The position numbers and the translations under genes were made by a program. 64,000 nucleotides of DNA, taken from positions 35,353,554 to 35,417,553 of the forward strand of contig OX485803.1 in assembly GCA_950295325.1 (NCBI GenBank), given 5' to 3'. The stretch comes from Polytrichum commune. Taxonomy: Eukaryota > Streptophyta > Polytrichopsida > Polytrichales > Polytrichaceae. The notes below the pieces were generated by a model. That model saw nothing but the letters and a program-made list of their open reading frames with translations, ran no database searches and was not told the DNA's origin. Below, piece by piece: positions 34,880 to 46,676 of the stretch (its first letter is position 1; the number at the start of each line of letters is the position of its first letter).

Positions 34880-35268
34880 GTGTTCAAGATCGAAGTCTCC
34901 AATGCCCTTCAAACGCGATTAAACCCTTCAAATATATACCTCTTTCAAAACAACCCGTCAAAATGCAACCCCAAATTGAAAATGAAGACGTCACTTGAAG
35001 TCCTCAATATGATCTGCCCACCACAAGAACCAACAAGCGTAGGGCATCGTCACTACATGAAATGGAGTTCGATGGTTGATTCTTAACTCTTCGCGTTGTA
35101 CTGGAAACATGTACCATATGATTCATGCACAAGCGTAAATACGAGTTTTGTATTTCAATCCTACATTCTTCGATTGACGTCTCGGATTCGAACCAACCCT
35201 TCAACTGAAACGCTGATATTTGGGAGCCCTTTAAAATGAAACTCATAAGAGGGCTTCGATCTTGAACA
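34880..35268. mobile_element. MITE, family 5, copy 2 (inverted relative to copy 1)
   Basis: A 389-bp element with ends GTGTTCAAGATCGAAGTCT and CTTCGATCTTGAACA. Its reverse complement aligns with 33468-33857 along its length. The two copies face each other 1 kb apart. Confidence 0.75.
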
Positions 35269-35284
35269 TTGGTTGGAAGCAATG

Positions 35285-35500
35285 ATCGGGGAGAACCGGC
35301 AGTTCGTTACAGATGAACCAGTTGAGTTTGAGAAATCACCAATCGAAGTTCAAGATTGCAAGAAAATTACCGATCATTCTACATGAATTTATAGAATATA
35401 CCCCAATTTAATAAAGAAAAAACCGGAGGATGTCCACATGTTACCGGTTGGACTTGCAAACACTAGGATCTTAACCGATTATGCCCAAAAATCTCCCCAA
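35285..35500. repeat. Dispersed repeat R5, copy 2
   Basis: Shares GTTGAGTTTGAGAAATCACC, GTTGGACTTGCAAACACTAG and ATGCCCAAAAATCTCC with the other R5 copies, same orientation as copy 1. Confidence 0.7.
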
Positions 35501-36536
35501 TCCCAACTTGGAAGCAAACTTAAGGATCCGTGTGCCACTTCACTTGACCTCGAATCGCGCGCAATTGCTTGGATTTGGGGGCTCCGTTTCCTCTCGGAAT
35601 CCTTGTGCCATGATCCTTGTAAGGAGATTATAAGTTAAAGCCACCTAGTCTAGAGCCGATGTGCAACCTGACAGCCAGTTGGGGTGAATGATTTTGAGGT
35701 GGAGGTTAAGTTATGGGCCTCCCAATGGAGCCCCAAGGCTTTCCCGCTCGCCTTCCACTGACAACATGGTACGTGGGCAGGATATGATATGGACGTTTGA
35801 AATCTCAACAAAAACGAAGAGAATCAAATACGTTACAATAAAAACGGACGAAGGAGCCTCGCTCTTTTGTAATGTGACGCAATTGCAATGAACGGGAGGA
35901 CAACACCGACCGTTAAGGAAGAGGGTGATATATCCATCACTCCGTCCACAAGAAAACGCCCGTAAACGCTTCTTGATTATGTATGATGACAGCATCTTGA
36001 ATCATTCGAATGTCTCTGGCGCATAGCGGAGGTGGTTTCAGGTGAAAAGTTGGGTGATTATGGGGAAATGCAGGGTTGGTTTTGAGTGAAGGTGGGGTTG
36101 GATTTGAGCAAGCATTGGAACGTGGCTAGGTGACTAACTTTTATGTGTTCTTTAAGATCATGCATGCAACATTTATAAGAGTTCAACTTTTTTTTCATTG
36201 GGTGGAACACATGTTTAAGTGCGGGGGCGGCTTGGGCAAAAGGTGGGGGTGGTTTTGGGTGGGAAATGGGAGCAGTTTGGGGCGAGTCCCGCAACGGTTT
36301 TGGGAGCCGTTTGCAGTGGAAAAAGCGGGGTTGTAGGGACCAATTTAGGAAGCTAAGGGGTAAGCGGCTTCAAAATTTTGTAGTATACTCATATGATGTG
36401 CAACTTTTTTTGGTTTTTATTTTACTATGTCTAAGCCAATATGCTACGCCAATCATGCATACCACTAATTCAAATGTACTCCATAAATAGGCTCAATCGC
36501 TTACAATGTTGGTTTAAGCACCCTACCTTGGTTATA
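35501..36536. other. Intergenic stretch without recognised gene
   Basis: No domain-bearing frame. G-rich phrases with GGTTTTGGGTGGG near 36250. Confidence 0.35.
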
Positions 36537-36725
36537 AATGAACTAGTCAAGTTTGAGAGATAACCGGTTGGAGCTCAACACTTTAAGCAAATTATTGATC
36601 ATTTTAGAGGAATTTGCAAAATATTCCTCAGTTTCATGGGAGAAAAACTGAGAGATGCCAACATGTAACTGGTTGGACTTGGAAACACTAGGATCTCAAC
36701 TGATTATGCCCAAAAATCTCCATGG
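36537..36725. repeat. Dispersed repeat R5, copy 3
   Basis: Shares CAAGTTTGAGAGATAACCGG, GGACTTGGAAACACTAGGAT and ATGCCCAAAAATCTCC with other copies. Confidence 0.7.
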
Positions 36726-38471
36726 ACATTGTGCATATGAGGGCATAAGATTGTTCGATCCCCCCCCCCCCCCAACACCCCAAGTGTCATGTTTGGTGAT
36801 GAAGGGAGATTCAAGGTGCCTAATCATGTGGTACTTACTACTTGGTGCTCATGTTAGTGGGGGAGCTGAGGCGAAAGCCACACCTTTACATAAAAGTGTG
36901 GGAAAGCCTATGAGTGAATAAAAGTGTACTAACATAATGGTCAAAAACTTTACATAAGGTGGGGGCGCGGTTTGGTTTCTTGACACTTATCAAGGGGTAA
37001 AAGGAAAAGCCTTTCTACAAGTCGATTGTTAATTCTTCTAAATTTAAGTTTATTATATTAGTTCAAGGTTTGTGACCCCCATATTAAGGGTTTATTAGGT
37101 ATAAACATTAACCTCCGAGCTCTACAAGAATAATCAATGATTCTTCCCCCTTCCCTTTCCCTTGGTTCACGCTCCCTGTTGGTAGGTGTTGTGGGCATTC
37201 ATATGTGGAAACAATGGTCATGCTCAATAATGAAAACGTATGATAAAGTCCACAAAAATTAGATTATTTGGATTTGTTTGTGAAGAACGTGTGGCATTTA
37301 GGGTAACCAAACCTTCAATACAAAAGCTAGAGAATGGCACGTAGTGTTGTCAAGTAAGCTAGAAGACAACATTGTGCACAATGTTATCTGTTTAGAGTAG
37401 TATTAAACATGTAGCATGTATCAATATTGTTTGTTGCAAGTACAATATCATATAGCCATCTCTTTTGGAGTGTCGTGGGATCCTCTAGAATCATGAGAAC
37501 ATAAATTTTGTTGTTAGGTGTGAAAGGGGGATGGGAGGATGTCGATTGATGTTCAATTGCATTCGAGTTAAGGATGAGGTAAGTGGAAAGCAATGAGTGC
37601 AATGGGCAAGTGGAGTATAGAGTGGGATTGATACCTCACCAAGTTGAGTAGACCGTCTTTCAAGGGTTCATGATTGTAGTATTTTTGCACAAATAGATAC
37701 AAATATTGGGATCTTCATCTCAAGTTTACTTTTCCCACACAACAAACACTTTCCCACGGCACTATTGCACACTTATACGGAGGGTAAAATTTGTGTAGGG
37801 AGGGGAGAATATAGTAGAATGTAAGATGTGAGGTTTGAGGTTCCAAGAGACGTATGCAAAGACTATGGAGTGGAGGTGGAGGGGTGAGAGTGGAGGAGGT
37901 GTGCGGGATGACAAAATGAAAATTCTTGCATATGAACGTATCTAGCATCAATCTATGTTGAAACTCCATCGCTGGAAACTTTTGGCATGTTAAATCGTCC
38001 TCTTTGTAGGTTTGTGGTCAATTCATCTTATATGTGCCTCACTGGACAGATGCATGATCTTTGGAACTAATTTGAATGTTATATTGATTTTAAAAGTTAA
38101 AACCTTGAGCACACATACTATTTATGACCTTTTGTTGGATGCATGAGAGGCACTCTAGTATGCAATCATTCCATCTTGCCTCTTCCCATTGTGGACAACC
38201 GAGAAGGACTTCTTGCATACACTTCTCATCCATCTCATCCATCCATGTAAAAAAGAAAAAGAAAACTCGACCTTGTATACTTTTAGCTTATTCATCTCAT
38301 CTTCTAGACTAATTTGGGTCTTTGACACCAATCATGGTGTCAAATCATTGAATTAAAAGGAACATCTAGACTACATACTAATTCATGACTTTTTTGTTGA
38401 ATGAATGAGAGGTACACTTATGTGCAATAATTCCCTCTTGCCATGTGAAAATATAAGGTCTTGGTGGTACG
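36726..38471. other. Intergenic stretch without recognised gene
   Basis: Contains a C-run near 36760-36774. Phrases near 38120-38170 and 38385-38440 resemble each other loosely (ATGAGAGGCACTCTAGTATG and ATGAGAGGTACACTTATGTG), suggesting a decayed duplication of about 260 bp. Confidence 0.4.
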
Positions 38472-38880
38472 TATAGGTGTGCGGGTGCTTTTCGGTTCAT
38501 CTTTTATGTTCTCCAACTTCTATTGATCCAAATTCATGCAATGAAACTTGTGCTACATTCGCAAATCTACGATGAAGCACGAACAAATTTCAAATATCAA
38601 ATTAGACCTCCCTTGATTCAATGATGATTATCGAAAGTGCATGTGTGCCAACTCTTTACTTGAATACCAAAGTCCCCCCCCCCCCCCACACACACACACA
38701 CAATTAAGTTGACGGCTAAATCTAGAATGATTGATAAAATCTTGATCACACAATTCAATATGTTTCTAAACACATGTCTTATTGGGTTCCATCCTTAGAT
38801 CCAACCTAACCACGGAACACAACACTCAATATAAGAGTGTTCCATTCCAATAAATAATTGAATAAGAGCCACATACCTTA
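38472..38880. mobile_element. MITE, family 2, copy c
   Basis: Begins TATAGGTGTGCGGGTGCTTT and ends with CCACATACCTTA. The interior matches the family (CAAATCTACGATGAAGCA and ACACATGTCTTATTGGG). A C-run followed by a CA microsatellite at 38677-38701 has expanded inside it. Confidence 0.7.
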
Positions 38881-39389
38881 AAGCAACATTTGGTGTCATT
38901 GGCGTCCTCTACTTTTGTCGATACTTGAATGTAAGCAAGTACCACAAGTCCACACTGACTCACCACTAAGAGCTCAGAGGGCCAAATGCTTAGTGTTGGC
39001 CCTTTCTACTGCACCCTAAGAGCTGCGGTGGGGAGGATAAGGTAGAGGGGCCCTTTCCCGCTCGGGTCCTTAAACCGCTCACTAGACCTATCCAAACAAG
39101 AGGTACATTATAGCTTCCAACCTCAAATTTCTATGTAATCATGGTGTACATTTTTGGGGTGAGTGGTTTTGGGTACCCCTATGAGTTCTCCTTCCAAAAT
39201 TCATAACTAATTCAATATTAATCCAAAATTAATTATTCCAATTGGTCCAATTTCCAATGTACTTTGCACATCTTCCAAGATTGATTCTCCTTTAATAACT
39301 CCCCAATGAACATGCCAATCTAAAATTCGAGCGGGAATGTGCCCCTCTACCTTATATACTACACTTCATAACCGCATTGGTAAATATCC
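38881..39389. other. Intergenic stretch without recognised gene
   Basis: No open frame of note and no repeat recognised. Confidence 0.35.
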
Positions 39390-39803
39390 ACACTAATTAA
39401 ATATTATAGTTTGTGTCATATGGTATTTTATGTTTATATGGTAATTTTTCTACTGGCACTTCCTTGTGAATAAGTTTACAAGTATTGTCATCTCAACTTA
39501 CGACTTCCGTAATGGGAATTCATATAAAGTTTGGTGTATTATGCATCCTAACATTTTTGTCATTGAATCTTGTTACCGTTGTTAGGAAAATTGGATGGAA
39601 AAAAAAATCAGTTAGGAAGTGACAATAATTGCAACATTGTAAATCTACGATACCCGCAATTTTTAAATACAAGAAATGACATATAATGTTAGGTTCACAT
39701 GTAGTGTTGTGCCACTACACAAGTGGTTCACAATTACCTTGTATTGAGCAAGACAAGTAGGAATTGGTGACAATCAATATAATACAATACATTATTTAGT
39801 GTA
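39390..39803. mobile_element. MITE, family 4, copy 2
   Basis: Starts ACACTAATTAAATATTATAG and ends ATTATTTAGTGTA. Interior segments match 33895-34268 in the same order, with more divergence. Confidence 0.6.
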
Positions 39804-39811
39804 TCGCATTG

Positions 39812-40008
39812 TCTGGGGAGAATTTTGGACATAGTCAGTCAAAATCCCAATGTTTCCAAGTCCAGCCAGTTACACGTTATGATTTTAGGGTTTCTCTTTG
39901 ATAATTTAAAATATACTCCACATATTCTTTTAAAACGATCCGTTATTTTCCTGAAGTTTTGAACTTTAACTAGTTATGTCTCAAACTCTACCTCTTCATC
40001 TCTAACTA
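39812..40008. repeat. Dispersed repeat R5, copy 4 (reverse)
   Basis: In reverse orientation: CTGGGGAGAATTTTGGACAT, CAATGTTTCCAAGTCCAGCC and GTCTCAAACTCTACCTC. Confidence 0.65.
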
Positions 40009-41095
40009 CATTGTTTTGTCTAATTAGTGCGGGTTACCATTTAGAATCAAGCATTGCCGAGAGTGTCAATTTTCACCCAAATAACATAAGCAGGCAGTAT
40101 GCACACCAACAAGTATCATATGATTTAGTTAGTAAGAAAATGATAATGCCGGTAAAAAAAGTTATAATGAGCAACATGTAACGCCGAACGGTAACCCGCA
40201 AGCCAAGAGCCGTGACCATGAAATTTTGAGAGCCCAAAAGAAAGTGTGTCCAAAGGCCATCTCAAGACACCTCCAAAATCATGTAGTGTGGTCACATACC
40301 CTCAAGTGTAGTGTGAAGTCATATGTGACCGGGCCCTCCACTAAATGCTATTTCAATGCATTTTTATTCACATGATGAAATAGAATAAACCAACGGTTGT
40401 GAACGTTCAGAGTGCCATTGTCTCCCGGTTTTGTGTTAGGCCTACCTCCAAGAGGTGGTTTTTGAAAACAACCCAAGTGACCATGCAACATGATCCATTC
40501 GATGCCACATAGGAACCCATGTAGACTTGACACCCATCTTGCATTCACATACTCCGTTGGTCCCTCAAGCATAGTGTGAAGCAGCAAACTTGGACCGGCT
40601 CCGCCATTTCCACCAATGAGAGTGCTTGAAGTGTAATGGTCACGGGCTCTTGGTCTCGTGTGTGAAGTGGTCCTAATTAGGGGCGCTTCACACTATGGCC
40701 GAAGGTCGAGAGGCCATTGATTTCCACCAAACAAATCGCAAAAAACCAAGAGTTCGGCCTCTCGACCCTTCACACTGTGGCCAAAGTCCAAAAGCCATTG
40801 CAATTTTAAATTATTACTTTTTGAAGAAGGCGATGGACTCTCAAAGGAAGTTTGGGTCGGACGGGAATGGAAACCCAAACTATGGTCGAGAGGCCGTTGG
40901 TTTTTTTTTTCATTAAAAAAATCAATTGTTGACAAGATCTTGGCCGTTAGATTAGAGGGGTTGTTTTGAGCAAGGAGTAAAGTGCGAAGCTCCTTTGGGT
41001 TTGGACTTTGGGCTTGGCCTTTGGAGGCTTCACATTATGGCCGTCCAAGTTGAGAGGCCGTGGGAGTTCATGGCCAAAGGTTTGGACCACTGATC
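40009..41095. other. Intergenic stretch with repeated 'gtcgagaggcc' phrases
   Basis: GTCGAGAGGCC or its complement occurs near 40707, 40753 and 40882, with related GAGAGGCCGTGG near 41050. CTTCACACTATGG-type phrases accompany them. This looks like fragments of a decayed element with inverted parts. No gene. Confidence 0.4.
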
Positions 41096-41315
41096 GAGGA
41101 GATTTTTGGACATAATTGGTTGAGATCCTAATGTTTGCAAGTCCAACCGGTTACATGTTGACATCCTATGATTTTCCTTTATTGAATTGAGGTATATTCT
41201 ATAAATTCCTCTATAATTCCTCTATAATTCTCCTGAAGTCTTGAACTTCAACCGGTTATTTCTCAAACTCAACCGTTTCATCTGTAACTAGCTGCCGGTT
41301 CTCCCCGATCATTGG
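41096..41315. repeat. Dispersed repeat R5, copy 5 (reverse)
   Basis: Contains GAGGAGATTTTTGGACATAA, AACTTCAACCGGTTATTTCT and CAAACTCAACCG in reverse orientation. CTCTATAATTC is duplicated inside. Confidence 0.7.
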
Positions 41316-41849
41316 TTTGGACTTTGGACTTGGCTTTTGGAGGCTTCACACCATACCCAACTGAAGGCTCCAATTGCTATATTTTATTGGCTATCTATTT
41401 TCAGCCCATTTCTTTGAGCTCTCAACAAAGTTTGGCCACTCGATCCCATGGGCTCTCGACTTGGACGGCCATAGCGTGAAGCGGCCCTTACACCACAGTT
41501 GGTGTACTGCCGGAATTTCATAATGGGTCACATGAAATAGTATGCACTGAATTTCATCGTACTCCCAACAACTCCTCCATAGACTCGATGGCGGCCCAGG
41601 CACGTGTGTAAGTTACAAATACTAAGCTCCGACGCCCTTCTTTACGCCCCTTGAGTCGGGCCCCTTTTTCGTTTGAACTATGACACTCTATTAAATGGCC
41701 AAATCTTGACTGGTCTATTCATAATCCTTGTACGAGTGCAAATGGAGTGCCGTCGTCCTTGGACATGCACTTAGATGTGAGACATGACACCTTGCAAAAT
41801 ATTATAATAAACTCACTTGAATTTGAAGTTCCTTCAAACCGGTTACTTA

Positions 41850-41876
41850 TTAGTAGTAGTAGTAGTAGTAGTAGTA
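41850..41876. repeat. TAG/AGT trinucleotide microsatellite
   Basis: About eight AGT units in a row. Surrounding 41316-42519 shows no recognised gene. Confidence 0.85.
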
Positions 41877-42519
41877 TGGTACCTAGCTACTAGAGGCATG
41901 TGTCGTACCACGGTGCTCGGCTTTGGTCCTTTGCAATGAGCGGGGCGAACCAACTACTACACCGTTTACGACGTTTAGTGTCACGCACACTATTTGTGGA
42001 GAGCCGGAACTAGGTGTCTAGAGGTCTCAAAGTGTCATGTTTGCTCGTTGTCGGTATGATTCCACTCGTCAGCATAAGTAATTTCGTCCAGTGAAGAAAT
42101 GTATATATTCAGTGACTTTTAGGGTGGCACATTGGGATACTTTAGATGATATTTGTGTGTTTTAGTATGCAAGGGGAAGATGTTTTTGAGCTTTACCAAT
42201 GACAAGTGTCATGTGTTTACATGGTAGTATGCAAGAGGAAGATATTCTTGAGCACACTAATGGCAAGTGTCATTTGCGTCAACTTTTGTCAACATGTAGA
42301 CCGTTATGTAATGTAGGCATGCATGCAACTCATTCATAACATTATTGAACGTCCTCGTGCCAACGTATTAGTAAGCGCACTTGGACGCCAAGTGTAATGA
42401 GTTGCCACTAATGATGGGAGTTGTTAATCATCGGTGTAACCTAGCATACGTCTCAAAATAGGGTAAGTGACACTGTTACACGTGTGACACTAAATACCAT
42501 AAACGTTGTAGTTAAGCTA

Positions 42520-42712
42520 CAAATGAACCGGTTGAGTTTGAGAAATAACCGGTTGAAGTTCGAGACTTCAAGAAACGTACCCATCACTTTAGAGGAATTT
42601 AGAGAATATACCTCAAATTCATAAAGAAAAACCAAAAGATGTCGGCATGTAACTGGTTGGACTTGGAAACACTAGGATCTCGACCGATTATGTCCAAAAA
42701 TCTCCCCGGACA
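42520..42712. repeat. Dispersed repeat R5, copy 6
   Basis: Best-preserved copy: ACCGGTTGAGTTTGAGAAAT, GGACTTGGAAACACTAGGAT and GTCCAAAAATCTCCCCGGAC. Its reverse complement would begin TGTCCGGGGAG. Confidence 0.75.
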
Positions 42713-43152
42713 CCGGTCTTTTAAGAAAAAACTCCAAAGTCCATAAATTCTAATTAATTAATTTTCTTTTTTTGGACTTCAATACAAAATCATTTTAAAT
42801 GGATCCCTCTATACTATATCTCGGTCTTCAACCATGGTTTATGGGTCGAATCGGACTTAAATGAAATTATTGGGGTATACAATGTTCCTTCATGTTTTTG
42901 CTTTTCCTTCGGTAAGTGTTATGAAACTCCACAACCCTTATTGTTTGTAAAAATATGTAGTAGTAACACCTTACAATTCATGTCAAAACTTAGCCAACTA
43001 TGCAACAAGTCCAAGTCATGGTAGCCCAACTAACGTATGTGTGCTTATTGTGGACACTTCCAACTCCACATACCAATATGGTTGATGGTGAGCGATTTCT
43101 AACTAGACATTCATGGGATCTCCAATCAAATTACAAATTCAATAACTCACCC

Positions 43153-43153
<1 letters not shown>

Positions 43154-43187
<34 letters not shown>

Positions 43188-43203
43188 GTGGGGGGGGGGG
43201 GGG
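43154..43203. repeat. Poly-A (about 30) followed by poly-G (about 14)
   Basis: Homopolymer runs A at 43154-43183 and G at 43190-43203 separated by TCTTGT. Assembly or sequencing length may be unreliable here. 42713-43488 otherwise shows no recognised gene. Confidence 0.9.
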
Positions 43204-43488
43204 AGAGGGAGGTTCACATGTGTAGGCCACATATACGCCACACCATGTATCGCATGGTGTTTGCAAACATGTTCTAAACAAGAATATGTTGTGTTTGAAA
43301 CCTCACACATGCATGCAAGTGAACCCGATTCATGTCTATGAAATAAGAGGAGTGTCATTATTATCTTTGACTATATTTATAGAATGAGAGCCTAATGTGC
43401 TTCTTAACCACCTTACTCAAGCTTCATGAGTGAAAATGATTGTATGTGAAGAGGTTGTGCTTGATTGTATAGAATGACACCCGAACTA

Positions 43489-43712
43489 ACTACACTAAAT
43501 ATGAAATTCAATGTCACTTATTATTTGAAGTTACACATTGCTATTTTTTTTTACTATTGATGTTTTTTTTACCCATTTAAAGATGACAATGTTCTATAAT
43601 GTCCAAACAACTAATTTGACCTTTGTGGACAAAATTGAGATTTAAAATAAATAGTTATAATGTTGCGTAATTCCAATTAGTAAGTGACACTAAATATAAT
43701 GTTTAGTGTAGT
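43489..43712. mobile_element. MITE, family 3, copy 1
   Basis: A 224-bp element starting ACTACACTAAATATGAAATT and ending with the inverted form, flanked by TA on both sides (43487-43488, 43713-43714). It is equal in length and similar throughout to 59410-59633. Confidence 0.8.
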
Positions 43713-44227
43713 TATATAAAACAAGTGACTACATGAGGCATACATATCTTAGTTGTAATTGAACACAAAGGCCCGGGGTAGCTTGAGCCACATTGTGTCT
43801 TGAAACACAACAATCGTACCTTGTTTGAGCCTAGTTCTATGCATTCACCTACTATTTGAGTGTTCTATGGCGAGGTTTGTAATTGATTAAGAATGAGTAC
43901 CAAAAAGACATGTGTTAGGGATGAGGATAGACTTTGAGCTCAGAATAAGGATATTGCCATGTGTTCAATATTGAACATGATTGGGAGGACATGTGTGAAC
44001 ACTTAATAAGAAATATAAAGATTCACTTTGATATATGATAAGTTATGCATCTCAACCCCAATTTTAACACTTAGAACAATAATCTTTGTGAATCAAAGTG
44101 ACTAATGGGACAAGACAACTTGCAATCTTATCCAACATAAAAAAACATATGTGGGGCTAGAAGTGTCTATAACTTGCGCACATACCTTACCTTGTGGGCG
44201 GGTGGCTTAAACTCAAGGCCTTAATTA
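43713..44227. other. Intergenic; decayed family-2-like fragment
   Basis: About 43860-44000 contains AAAGACATGTGTTAGGG and a segment resembling the reverse complement of family-2 MITE interiors. No gene. Confidence 0.4.
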
Positions 44228-44327
44228 ACCCAAAACCCATGGGACCTCCAAGGTTAAGTTGTCAAAGGTTGGGATGGCGCTCAAATGGGTGACCTTCCTA
44301 GCACTTGAATTATGATGAACTCTACCG
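44228..44327 (+). pseudogene. 5S rRNA-like degenerate unit 1
   Basis: Contains AAGGTTAAG then AAATGGGTGACCTTCCTAG, resembling the 3' half of plant 5S rRNA, including the box C region (GGATGGGTGACCTCCTGGGA). Anchor GGGTGACC is at 44287. The 5' half is not recognisable. Confidence 0.5.
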
Positions 44328-44547
44328 CATTTGGTCCACTGAACAAGAGCATGGGATTGCGGTGGACCATATATTTTCCACCAAACATATGGCAAGTTGG
44401 AAACCTAGGGATTCAGAAAGATAGGTGATGGACAATGTGTCTTAGCTTGGTCGAGGTGTTAACCTTTGAAAGGAGATAGTAGTCTTCAACGACCCTCTTC
44501 TTGTCATGATGCCCGTTTCGAGGTTACATATAGAGTTGAATCCAAGG

Positions 44548-44654
44548 CCGTAACCCACGTCATGTGGGAACTCTGAGGTCAAAGTTGTCAAAGGTTGGAA
44601 TAGTGCTAAGATGGGTGACATTCCTAGTACTTGGATTATGGTGGACCTTGCCAC
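44548..44654 (+). pseudogene. 5S rRNA-like degenerate unit 2
   Basis: Contains GGGAACTCTGAGGTCAAAG and TAGTGCTAAGATGGGTGAC. These line up with AGAACTCCGCAGTTAAGC and AGTACTAGGATGGGTGACC of plant 5S rRNA. Anchor at 44613, 326 bp after unit 1. Confidence 0.55.
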
Positions 44655-44881
44655 ATGTTGTCCACCCGACAAGAGCAAGGAATTTGGGTGGACATGATAT
44701 TTTCAAACAACCATGTGGGAAGTTGGAAACCTAGGGGTTTGCCCTTGGGAACAGGTAGGTGAGGACCAGCGTGCCTACACTCTTTCAAGGTGTTCACATT
44801 TGAAAGGAGATAATAGTCTTCAACGACCCTCTGATTCTTGTGATGCCCATTTTGGGGTTACATGTAGAGTCAAATCCAAGG

Positions 44882-44983
44882 CCCGAAACCATATCATGTG
44901 CGAACTCCAAGGTCAAGCTGCCAAAGGTTGGAATAGTGCTAAAATGGGTGACCTTCCTAGGACTTGGATTATGGTGAGCCCTA
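44882..44983 (+). pseudogene. 5S rRNA-like degenerate unit 3
   Basis: Best match. It reads GCGAACTCCAAGGTCAAGC, then TAGTGCTAAAATGGGTGACC and TTCCTAGGACTTGG, in the order and spacing of plant 5S rRNA residues about 40-118. Anchor at 44945, 332 bp after unit 2. The spacer between units also repeats (AGTCTTCAACGACCCT), so the whole of about 44210-45210 is one tandem array with a period near 330 bp. Confidence 0.6.
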
Positions 44984-45267
44984 CCACCTACAATGTATGC
45001 TCCACCCAACCACAATGGGAGATTGGGTGGACCATATAGTTTCTACCAACCATGTGGGAAGTTGGGGAACCTAGAGGTTTACCCATGGAAAAGATAAGTG
45101 TAGGCCAACATGTCTACACTTGTTCGAAGCGTTCACCTTTGAGAGGAGATAATAGTCTTCAACGACCCTATAATTTTTGTGTGCCTATCTCAAGGTTACA
45201 TGTAGGAGCTAAAGCAACTCAAAGGTGAAGCAACACCATAATTCATGCCGGTGCCCACATTGGACTC

Positions 45268-45286
45268 TCTCTCTCTCTCTCTCTGG
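45268..45286. repeat. CT dinucleotide microsatellite
   Basis: About nine CT units, just before a reverse R5 copy. Confidence 0.85.
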
Positions 45287-45482
45287 CACAATGTCCGGGC
45301 ACAACTGGTCAATATCCAAATGTTTCCAAGTCCAACTAGTTTACATACTGACATCTTTCAATTTATCTTCATTACTTTGGTTTGTTCCATAGATTCTTCT
45401 AAACCGGTTGGCAATTTTCTTGAAGTTTTGAGCTTGAATTGGTTCTTTCTCAAACTCAACCTACTTGTCTGTTACTTGAGCA
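45286..45482. repeat. Dispersed repeat R5, copy 7 (reverse)
   Basis: Contains ATGTCCGGGCACAACTGGTC, AAATGTTTCCAAGTCCAAC and TTTCTCAAACTCAACC in reverse orientation, more diverged than copy 6. Confidence 0.65.
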
Positions 45483-45681
45483 GAGGCATTTGTAACCGAT
45501 CACTTGAGAGATACCTTGCCATATTTGGACAAGTATAAGGTGGTGTAATTGTTTCTTCCTTCTTTTGTGTAGGATGATATAAATTAGGAGGACTACAAAT
45601 ATTCCAATCATTTGCTTTCGTAAATTGAAATTACTATGATTTTCTGAAGCCAAAAATTGGCCCGAATGTATTACTAATGTC

Positions 45682-46036
45682 TAAGGTAGGGGTGGCAATT
45701 TCCGTGCGGGTCCTAAAGTCAACCCCTAGGGTCGGAAGCACCTATCAAGGTGTTTTTACCGTTCACAACGCTGCCAGCATTTCATTGGCTGCCAGCAGTC
45801 GGTTTTAGAAATCCAGCCTGTGGATATACCACGTACCCTATGTGCGAGTGTTGGTCACTCTACAAGGTTTCCTTTAAAATTTTGTAGGAAACCATAAACA
45901 TGCTGGAAAATTTTGATTTTTTCATAGTTGCTCTTGCACCAGCTTTGCGGAGCGCTCAAAATTTATAAAAAAAATAGTTTCAGCATCCCAACTAGGCACA
46001 TTTGAAATTTGGATGGAAATTGCCACCCCTACCTTA
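45682..46036. mobile_element. hAT-like MITE (TAGGGGTGGCAATTTCC ends)
   Basis: A 355-bp segment with a perfect inverted repeat of about 22 bp (TAAGGTAGGGGTGGCAATTT and complement at the right end). TAGGGGTGGCAA is typical of plant hAT termini. The 8 bp flanking that motif do not repeat directly, so the exact ends and target duplication are unresolved. Confidence 0.75.
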
Positions 46037-46676
46037 CATCTACCATAACCGCTCATTTCTCCTCACTTTCGCATTGAATACTATGACAAGTGTCATAACA
46101 CTATTAGTTCCGGTCCAATCAAAGTTCCGATCGAAATTGCGGTACCCTAGAGGTCGGGAATAGGCGGCTTTAGCATAGTGGTCCGTCCTCCCCGTTCATA
46201 AGTTAGTAGGGGTGGAAAAGAATATTACACTTCAATGGGGCCTTTCTGACAATGCCTCAAGGATCCTATGGGGCTAGCTCCATTCCCACTTACTTACATG
46301 CAGGCTCTCTCACTCTGTGACGAGTCTAGTCTTGCATTGCAGTAAGTTAGGTGTACTCGGGAACCTCGACTTCTGAAAAATACAGGAGCCATCATACTTC
46401 AAGGACAAGCTTGCATAAAGTAATGGCTAGGCTGTGACGGTCACAAAACTAGAGCAACAAAAACAAAGTTCGAGCATCCAACAAAGACCTCTCGACAATA
46501 TTTATTTATTTATTTTAAAAACTTTTTAAACTTTAAATTTTTTTTATGGGTGTCATGGCCACCGATCACGTGACAGTGGTGGAGTAAACGAGAAAAGAAA
46601 AGACATGTCCACGATGATTGATATTCGATATAGATTGTCTCGATCGACGGCACGTGACTTGTGTGTGCCATACAAG

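Noticed and set aside
45679-46039. 8-bp hAT target duplication for the 45682-46036 element
   Set aside because: The flanking octamers differ (GTCTAAGG and CCTTACAT); the ends extend as an inverted repeat instead.
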